Source: Candidatus Anaerobutyricum stercoripullorum (lineage in GTDB: Bacteria > Bacillota > Clostridia > Lachnospirales > Lachnospiraceae). Taken from it: a stretch of 8,570 nt of DNA. The translations under genes and the position numbers were made by a program. Position 1 is the stretch's first letter, and each line of letters begins with the position of its first letter. This document shows positions 5,570 through 8,570 of the stretch, one piece after another. The stretch is from positions 1 through 8,570 of the forward strand of contig DXEQ01000305.1 in NCBI GenBank assembly GCA_019114885.1, read 5' to 3'. Under the pieces are notes generated by a model. That model ran no database searches and had not been told where the DNA came from. It saw only the letters and a list, made by a program, of their open reading frames with translations.

Positions 5570-7336
5570 ATGAGTAAGATAATTGGAATCGACCTGGGCA
5601 CCACCAACAGCTGCGTGTCTGTGGTGGAAAACGGACAGCCGGTGATCGTGCCGAACCGTTCCGGGCAGAGGACCACGCCCAGCGTCGTGGCATTTACCAA
5701 AAAGGGAGAGCGTCTGGTGGGAGATGTGGCAAAGAGACAGGCTGCCACCAATCCGGACCGCACCATCAGCTCCGTAAAGCGGGAGATGGGCACGGACTGG
5801 AGTATCCGCATCGACGGGACAGAGTATAAACCACAGACCATCAGCGCCATGATTCTCATGCAGCTTAAGAAAGATGCGGAAGAGTTTCTGGGAGAACCGG
5901 TGCATGAGGCAGTCATCACGGTTCCGGCCTATTTCAATGATGTGCAGCGTCAGGCCACAAAGGACGCGGGAAAGATCGCAGGGCTTACCGTGCGCAGGAT
6001 CATCAACGAGCCGACCAGCGCCGCGCTCTCTTACGGTCTTGACCACGGGGAAGCACAGAAGGTCATGGTGTATGATCTGGGTGGCGGCACCTTTGACGTC
6101 TCGGTCATTGAGATCGGGGATGACGTCATCGAGGTGCTGGCCACTGCCGGTGATAATCATCTGGGCGGCGACGACTTTGATGAGCGGATCGTGCGCTGGC
6201 TCGTTTCACAGTGTAAAGAACAAAACCGGGTGGATCCGTCCGGAGACTTCACTGCCATGCAGCGGATCCGCGAGGCGGCGGAACAGGCAAAGAAGGAGCT
6301 GTCCACCGCGCAGAGCACGAATATCATCCTGCCGTATCTGATGCAGCACAGGGGCACGCCGATCCACCTGGAAGCCACTCTCACCAGGACAGGATTTCAG
6401 GAGCTTGTCAACGATTTGATCGAGCGGACGGCCGGTCCGGTCCGTCAGGCGCTCAATGACGCCGGCATCGCCGCGTCTGAGCTTGGCCGTGTTCTTCTGG
6501 TGGGCGGTTCCACCCGGATCCCTGCTGTGCAGGAGAAGGTGCGTCTTCTCACAGGAAAGGAACCGTCCCGGAATATTAACCCGGATGAATGTGTGGCTAT
6601 GGGCGCCGCGGCTCTCGGCAATACGCTGCAGGGCAACTCCCTGACGGTGGCCGGTTCCGATCTTCTGCTGCTGGATGTGACGCCGATGAGCCTTTCCATT
6701 GAGACGGTGGGAGGGGTAGCGACCCGTCTGATCGAGAGAAATACCACGCTTCCGGTCAGATATTCCCGGATTTTTTCCACTGCGGCCCCGTATCAGAGAG
6801 ATGTGGAGATTCATGTGCTGCAGGGAGAGCGACCTATGGCAAGGGATAACAAGACGATCGGGAAGTTCCGTCTGAAAGGAATCCGCCGCGCGCCGGCCGG
6901 TGTGCCGCAGATCGAGGTCACCTTTGATATCGATACCAACGGCATTCTGATGGTTTCCGCGAAAGACCTGGATACGGGTAAGGAACAGTCTATCACGATC
7001 ACGGCGGACGACCGTATGAGTGATGCGGAGATCGAGCAGGCGATCCGGGACGCGCAGCAGTACGCCGGTATGGACAGTCTGCGGACGGACGCCATCGCGC
7101 TGACCGGCGAGGCACAGAAGGTGCTGGCACAGGCCCAGAGAGCTTTAAAGAATGGTGGGAAGCAGATCGACCGTCCGGTAAAAAAACAGGTGAAAGCAGA
7201 CGTAAACGCCCTGTCTAAGGTGCTTGGAAAGTTCCGTCTGGATAAGATGAAAGAAGAGGACCTCACCACCATCCGGCAGGCAAAGGAGAATCTGGAGCGT
7301 TCCGCCGGAGATATCATCGCGCAATTCGGGGCATAA
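5570..7336 (+). CDS. Hsp70-family chaperone (DnaK paralogue)
   Basis: The 588-aa product is a complete Hsp70: nucleotide-binding domain (about 1-370), linker LLLLDV (375-380), substrate-binding beta domain (about 385-490) and a helical lid to the end. Seen are the phosphate-1 loop DLGTTNS (8-14), Lys70, YDLGGGTFDVS (168-178), GDNHLGGDDFD (194-204) and the adenosine motif GGSTRIP (322-328), so ATPase function should be intact. It ends at DIIAQFGA, without the acidic disordered tail common in DnaK. The start ATG 5570 has GGAGGAG at 5558-5564; an in-frame ATG at 5537 was rejected because that site lies inside the extension. No grpE, hrcA or dnaJ of class A is nearby, and a J-protein precedes it, so I read it as a dedicated second Hsp70. 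Housekeeping DnaK remains possible, since the rest of the genome is not seen. Confidence 0.93.
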   Translation: MSKIIGIDLGTTNSCVSVVENGQPVIVPNRSGQRTTPSVVAFTKKGERLVGDVAKRQAATNPDRTISSVKREMGTDWSIRIDGTEYKPQTISAMILMQLKKDAEEFLGEPVHEAVITVPAYFNDVQRQATKDAGKIAGLTVRRIINEPTSAALSYGLDHGEAQKVMVYDLGGGTFDVSVIEIGDDVIEVLATAGDNHLGGDDFDERIVRWLVSQCKEQNRVDPSGDFTAMQRIREAAEQAKKELSTAQSTNIILPYLMQHRGTPIHLEATLTRTGFQELVNDLIERTAGPVRQALNDAGIAASELGRVLLVGGSTRIPAVQEKVRLLTGKEPSRNINPDECVAMGAAALGNTLQGNSLTVAGSDLLLLDVTPMSLSIETVGGVATRLIERNTTLPVRYSRIFSTAAPYQRDVEIHVLQGERPMARDNKTIGKFRLKGIRRAPAGVPQIEVTFDIDTNGILMVSAKDLDTGKEQSITITADDRMSDAEIEQAIRDAQQYAGMDSLRTDAIALTGEAQKVLAQAQRALKNGGKQIDRPVKKQVKADVNALSKVLGKFRLDKMKEEDLTTIRQAKENLERSAGDIIAQFGA

Positions 7337-7343
7337 GAGTCCG

Positions 7344-7382
7344 AAACATTTTTCAATACGGCATATCATTCGAAATGTTTTT
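7344..7382 (+). terminator. A/T-rich inverted repeat with T tract after the Hsp70 gene (possible weak terminator)
   Basis: aaacattt (7344-7351) and aaatgttt (7373-7380) form an 8-bp stem, extendable by a G-U pair at each end, with a loop of about 20 nt and a run of T at 7378-7382. The low G+C and long loop make it a weak terminator at best; it may reduce rather than stop readthrough into the next gene. Confidence 0.4.
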
Positions 7383-7414
7383 CCTACGCGGTATCCGGCA
7401 ATCCCTGCGTAGGA
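7382..7414 (+). promoter_or_regulatory. Second inverted repeat directly before the zinc-ribbon gene's ribosome binding site
   Basis: tcctacgc (7382-7389) and gcgtagga (7407-7414) are perfect 8-bp reverse complements around a 17-nt loop. The hairpin ends 2 bases before the Shine-Dalgarno at 7417 and starts where the previous inverted repeat ends. It could protect a processed mRNA 5' end or tune translation. Confidence 0.45.
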
Positions 7415-7416
7415 CG

Positions 7417-7426
7417 AAAGGAGGTG
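7417..7426 (+). promoter_or_regulatory. Very strong ribosome binding site overlapping the GTG candidate start
   Basis: aaaggaggtg is fully complementary to the 16S anti-Shine-Dalgarno. It is placed to serve a start near 7432-7435, where the in-frame codon is ATA (7433). The GTG at 7424-7426 is part of this element, so if GTG is the start, a weaker upstream site (agga, 7411-7414) would have to serve it. Confidence 0.6.
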
Positions 7427-7837
7427 CTTGTCATAAATAATCTGAAATGGAAACTCGCCAACTTCCTGCAGCAAAGAAATGGAAATGACGATCTGAGCCG
7501 GATCACATTTCTGGTGTCTGTGATTCTTTATCTTGTATCCATCGTACTGGATATCCTGTCGCTGGAATCCATCGGTTCCATCCTGTACGTCATAGGATTT
7601 GCGGGGATCATTTATTCGTTGTTCCGTATTTTTTCCGGAAATGTGCCGGCAAGGCAGCGGGAAAATGATAAATATCTGCACTTTATCAGTCTGCAGAAAA
7701 AACGTTTTGCCATGCGGAAGGAGTATCGAATCTTCGCCTGCAAAGGCTGCGAACAGCATATCCGTGTGCCGAAGAAGAAAGGAAAGGTGGAAGTGACCTG
7801 TCCGGTCTGCGGACGGAAAGCGATTCACAGGACATAA
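7424..7837 (+). CDS. Small membrane protein with two helices and a C-terminal zinc ribbon
   Basis: The product is 137 aa from GTG 7424, or 134 aa from ATA 7433. It has a short basic N terminus (NNLKWKLANFL), two likely membrane helices (ITFLVSVILYLVSIVLDIL and IGSILYVIGFAGIIYSLFRIF), a basic connector (about 80-105) and a C-terminal zinc ribbon with CKGC and CPVC pairs 18 residues apart. I recall similar proteins beside J-protein/Hsp70 genes in Lachnospiraceae, but I know no function. The conventional GTG start is listed, yet it lies inside the best Shine-Dalgarno, and ATA 7433 has ideal spacing (8 nt from the last G of aaaggagg) and would give MNNLKWKL. It is 87 bp after the Hsp70 gene, behind two inverted repeats. 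Speculatively, it could tether the chaperones to the membrane. Confidence 0.8.
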   Translation: MLVINNLKWKLANFLQQRNGNDDLSRITFLVSVILYLVSIVLDILSLESIGSILYVIGFAGIIYSLFRIFSGNVPARQRENDKYLHFISLQKKRFAMRKEYRIFACKGCEQHIRVPKKKGKVEVTCPVCGRKAIHRT

Positions 7838-7882
7838 ACAAACAGCGGAAGTACAGAGATTGGCTGTACTTCCGCTGTTTGT
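7838..7882. terminator. Bidirectional terminator between the chaperone cluster and lexA
   Basis: A perfect 19-bp inverted repeat (7838-7856 and 7864-7882) encloses a 7-nt loop. It begins at the base after the zinc-ribbon stop codon and lies 32 bp from the lexA stop on the other strand. The stem ends in aca/tgt runs, giving T-rich ends in both directions (ctgtttgt on plus, tgtttgttta on minus). It should stop both converging transcripts. Confidence 0.85.
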
Positions 7883-7914
7883 CATTCTGTATTGTTCCTG
7901 TGTGCGGTAAAGAC

Positions 7915-8541
7915 CTATTTAAAAATACGGAAGAGTCCGATCACCTTCCCCACGATGGAAAACGGTGTGTCCATCGGAACAAGGATCGGCTCCATGGCGT
8001 CATTCTCCGGCTGCAGTCTGAAATGATCCTCCTCTTTATAAAATCGCTTCACAGTGACCGAATCCTCCACCAGGGCAACGATAATCTCCCCGTCGGAAGC
8101 CACCGGCGTCTCCTCCACCAGGATATAGTCTCCGGAATAAATGCCGGCGTTGATCATGCTCTCGCCTCTGACCTTGAGCATGAAAGTCTGCTTATTCTTG
8201 AGGAACTCCGGGGATATCGGAAAATACCCCTCAATATTCTCCACGGCCAGAATCGGTTCACCGGCTGTGACCGTGCCGACGATCGGTACATTGACCAGTT
8301 CCCTTCTGGTCAGATTAAAATTATCATCTATGATCTCGATGGCCCTCGGCTTCGTAGGGTCTCTGCGGATATATCCGTTCTTCTCCATGGTCTCCAGATG
8401 AGAATGAACGGAGGAAGTGGACTTCAGATGCACCGCCTCACAGATCTCCCGGACTGCCGGCGGATAACCGCGGTTCAATATGGACTCTTTGATGAACTCA
8501 AGAATCTCCTGCTGCTTAGGTGTAATCTTGCCGTAACTCAT
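7915..8541 (-). CDS. lexA: LexA, SOS-response repressor
   Basis: The 208-aa product is LexA, which represses DNA-damage genes until RecA filaments trigger self-cleavage. The N-terminal winged helix-turn-helix (about 1-65) shows GYPPAVREICEAVHLKST and SSVHSHLETMEKNGYI. The C-terminal S24 peptidase domain has the Ala93-Gly94 cleavage site (GTVTAGEP), catalytic Ser128 (RGESMINAGI) and Lys165 (SVTVKRFY), so self-cleavage should be intact. The start ATG (8541-8539 on the minus strand) follows AAGGAG (complement of 8548-8553) by 6 nt. The promoter and any autoregulatory SOS box lie at or beyond the window edge; none is seen in the 29 bases upstream. It converges with the chaperone cluster and is probably transcribed independently of it. 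Confidence 0.97.
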   Translation of the reverse strand: MSYGKITPKQQEILEFIKESILNRGYPPAVREICEAVHLKSTSSVHSHLETMEKNGYIRRDPTKPRAIEIIDDNFNLTRRELVNVPIVGTVTAGEPILAVENIEGYFPISPEFLKNKQTFMLKVRGESMINAGIYSGDYILVEETPVASDGEIIVALVEDSVTVKRFYKEEDHFRLQPENDAMEPILVPMDTPFSIVGKVIGLFRIFK

Positions 8542-8570
8542 ATTGCACTCCTTTTTCTCTAATCAGTCAA

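Noticed and set aside
5375..6160. Minus-strand open frame of 261 codons opposite the J-protein end and the Hsp70 start
   Set aside because: It lies across the conserved Hsp70 nucleotide-binding domain and has no recognisable motif.
8542..8570. LexA box or promoter upstream of lexA
   Set aside because: TTGACT at the window edge (minus strand, 8570-8565) resembles a -35, but the -10 would fall on the ribosome binding site. No CGAAC-N4-GTTCG-type box is visible in these 29 bases.

Overview
The window looks like a Clostridia chromosome, most probably Lachnospiraceae. This rests on gene order, strong AGGAGG-type ribosome binding sites, an L27 with a Prp-cleavable N-terminal extension, and a DUF5685 / J-protein / Hsp70 cluster of a kind I recall from that family. 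No mobile element, tRNA, rRNA or CRISPR array was seen. The species cannot be fixed from the sequence alone.

Layout. (1) 1-494: end of prp (ribosomal-processing protease) and rpmA (L27), closed by an 11-bp-stem terminator. (2) 590-3771: a tight operon obgE - yhbY - nadD - yqeK - rsfS. It combines ribosome assembly and silencing factors (Obg GTPase, YhbY, RsfS) with two nucleotide enzymes (NadD for NAD synthesis, YqeK for Ap4A breakdown). nadD and yqeK overlap by 47 bp, and the terminator hairpin encloses the rsfS stop codon. (3) 3772-7837: a four-gene plus-strand cluster of much less familiar content: a DUF5685-family protein, a J-domain protein with a Gly/Tyr-rich linker, TPR-like helices and a cysteine-rich tail, a 588-aa Hsp70 without the usual acidic tail, and a small two-helix membrane protein with a C-terminal zinc ribbon. 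(4) 7838-8541: a perfect 19-bp-stem hairpin that ends both converging units, then lexA on the minus strand.

The cluster at 3882-7837 is the most interesting part. It pairs a class C J-protein with a dedicated Hsp70, with no grpE, hrcA or CIRCE element in view, so it looks like a specialised chaperone pair rather than the housekeeping dnaK operon. Two things stand out in its first gene. The conserved N terminus has no ATG/GTG/TTG start; the codon at the expected place, 6 nt after a good Shine-Dalgarno, is ACG. The protein also carries two Asp-rich motifs placed as in all-alpha isoprenoid (squalene/phytoene) synthases. The last gene also has its best Shine-Dalgarno aimed at a near-cognate codon (ATA), although a GTG alternative exists. 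The function of this four-gene unit is inferred only from context.
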